Origin: Clostridiales bacterium | GTDB lineage: Bacteria; Bacillota; Clostridia; Lachnospirales; Lachnospiraceae | Length of the DNA: 5,045 nt | Direction: 5' to 3' | NCBI GenBank assembly: GCA_021199135.1 | Contig: JAJQIQ010000178.1 | Span: 1 to 5,045, forward strand | Shown: positions 3,963 through 5,045 of the stretch, in pieces | Layout of the letters: each line of letters begins with the position of its first letter | How positions within the stretch are numbered: the first letter of the stretch is position 1 | Program-made: the position numbers and the translations under genes | The notes under the pieces: generated by a model | Database searches by the model: none | What the model saw: only the letters and a program-made list of their open reading frames with translations | Told to the model about the DNA's origin: nothing

Positions 3963-5045
3963 TCACGAACGGTAATCCCCGTTTATCTTCACGTAATCGT
4001 ATGTGAGGTCGCAGCCCCACGCCTTCGCGCAGGCCTCTCCCTGGTTTAAGCTGACGTCTATGAAGATCTCGTCCTCGGCGAGGATCTTTGCCGCGAGCTC
4101 CTCCGAGAACGGGATGCCCGTCCCGCCCTCGCAGACCTGCACCTTCCCCGCCTTGGAGCCGATCGATACCGCGACCTTTCCTATGTCAAACTCCGCCTCC
4201 GCGTAGCCGACCGCGCAGAGTATCCTGCCCCAGTTCGCGTCCTCGCCGAACATCGCGCACTTCACGAGCGGCGAGCGGACCACTGCCTTCGCGACAGTTA
4301 TGGCGGTGTCGAGGTTCGGGGCCTGTGTGCACGAGCACACCAAGAGCTTCGACGCTCCCTCGCCGTCTTTCGCGAGCATCTGCGTGAGGCTCGAGAGCAC
4401 CTCGTAGAGCATTTGTTTAAAGAAGATATAATCGGCATTTTCCTCCGTGATTGCAGGATTTCCTGCAAGGCCGTCCGCCATCACTACAAGCATGTCGTTC
4501 GTCGAGGTGTCGCCGTCGACACTCAGGCAGTTGTACGTCACCTTCACGGTCTCCGAGAGCGCCCGCTGTAGCATCTCCGATGAGATGTCGGCATCGGTGG
4601 TGACAAAGTTTAGGGTCGTGGCCATGTTCGGGTGGATCATCCCGCTGCCCTTCGCCATCCCGCCTATCGTGCAGGCCTTCCCGCCGAGCGAAAACCGGAT
4701 CGCGACCTCCTTCTTCACCGTGTCGGTCGTCATGATCGCGGTCGCCGCCTCCGCGTGGTTCTCGGGCGAGAGCCCCGCCGCAAGCTCGGCGATGTGCGCC
4801 TCTATCGGCTCTATCGGAAGCGTAAGCCCGATGACGCCGGTCGAGGCCACGAGGACCTCGTCCGCGCTGATCCCGAGCGCGTCTGCGGCGAGACGGCACA
4901 TCTCCTCCGCCTTCTGCTCGCCGTCCGCGTTTCCGGTGTTGGCGTTCTTGCTGTTTGCGATTATCGCGCGGGCTTGGCCGCCGGTCGCCTCAAGGTGCCG
5001 CCGCGTCACCGCAATCGGTGCGCCCTTGACCTTGTTTTTCGTGTA
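3963..5045 (-). CDS. argJ: Glutamate N-acetyltransferase / amino-acid acetyltransferase, N-terminus outside window
   Basis: ArgJ moves the acetyl group from N-acetylornithine to glutamate, regenerating N-acetylglutamate in the cyclic arginine pathway; some members also use acetyl-CoA. 360 codons are visible and the frame is open to the right edge, beginning 'YTKNKVKGAPIAV'. The family is about 400 residues, so roughly 40 are missing. GTG at 5009 is an internal Val, not a start. Seen in order: 'NSKNAN', 'STGVIG' (oxyanion region), 'KGSGMIHPNMATTL', 'SVDGDTSTNDM', 'GEDANWGRI' and the C-terminal 'DLTYDYVKINGDYRS'. ArgJ is an Ntn-hydrolase that cuts itself between Ala and Thr in 'MATTL'; here that is between codons 4622-4620 and 4619-4617, and the new N-terminal Thr is the nucleophile. 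'NSKNAN' has Lys where I expect Gly. Whether it is mono- or bifunctional cannot be told. proC follows after 12 nt. Confidence 0.96.
   Translation of the reverse strand, partial: YTKNKVKGAPIAVTRRHLEATGGQARAIIANSKNANTGNADGEQKAEEMCRLAADALGISADEVLVASTGVIGLTLPIEPIEAHIAELAAGLSPENHAEAATAIMTTDTVKKEVAIRFSLGGKACTIGGMAKGSGMIHPNMATTLNFVTTDADISSEMLQRALSETVKVTYNCLSVDGDTSTNDMLVVMADGLAGNPAITEENADYIFFKQMLYEVLSSLTQMLAKDGEGASKLLVCSCTQAPNLDTAITVAKAVVRSPLVKCAMFGEDANWGRILCAVGYAEAEFDIGKVAVSIGSKAGKVQVCEGGTGIPFSEELAAKILAEDEIFIDVSLNQGEACAKAWGCDLTYDYVKINGDYRS

Noticed and set aside
3462..4049. 195-codon open frame on the plus strand
   Set aside because: It is antisense to proC and the end of argJ, has no recognisable motif, and its composition is that of a shadow frame.
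3963..5009. argJ starting at the GTG at 5009
   Set aside because: The frame stays open to the edge and the upstream codons (YTKNKVKGAPIA) match the ArgJ family, so this GTG is an internal valine.
1..5045. Mobile elements, CRISPR repeats, toxin-antitoxin or defence genes
   Set aside because: None is seen; all but short gaps are filled by housekeeping genes with similar composition, and the tRNA shows no adjacent integrase or repeat of its 3' end within the window.

Overview
The window reads as a GC-rich stretch of a bacterial chromosome, most likely from a Clostridia-type member of the Bacillota. This rests on the Shine-Dalgarno sequences (AGGAGG, AAGGAG), a tRNA gene with no encoded CCA, and the style of the proteins: a P5C reductase with an 'IISMAPGKTLAWL' segment, a dihydrofolate reductase with 'KLLVQIP', and an acetolactate synthase with a cysteine-rich insert. 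The lineage is an inference from recalled family features, not a search. Every gene I can support lies on the minus strand, so transcription runs from the right edge to the left.

Layout in transcription order. (1) argJ enters from the right edge without its N-terminus (5045-3963). It is followed after 12 nt by proC (3950-3150). Together they cover the glutamate-linked synthesis of ornithine/arginine and proline. (2) A gene for an 81-residue, single-pass membrane protein of unknown function follows (3073-2828), perhaps with its own weak promoter. (3) A near-consensus, extended -10 sigma-A promoter (2805-2777) drives tRNA-Gly(GCC) (2734-2662). (4) A 13-bp hairpin with a short T tract (2654-2621) separates the tRNA from folA. 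(5) folA (2601-2110), ilvB (2091-370) and ilvN (359 to the left edge, truncated) form a tight operon with gaps of 18 and 10 nt.

Functionally the window is amino-acid and one-carbon housekeeping. IlvB and IlvN form acetohydroxyacid synthase, the first shared step of branched-chain amino acid synthesis. FolA supplies tetrahydrofolate.

I see no mobile element, CRISPR array, phage gene or defence system, and I do not claim a new system. The points worth a second look are a four-cysteine insert near the active site of IlvB, a Met in place of the Trp linked to 2-ketobutyrate preference, a folate reductase lacking the usual Pro-Trp pair, and the dependence of folA-ilvBN on read-through from a tRNA promoter or from further upstream, with no branched-chain leader or T-box visible.
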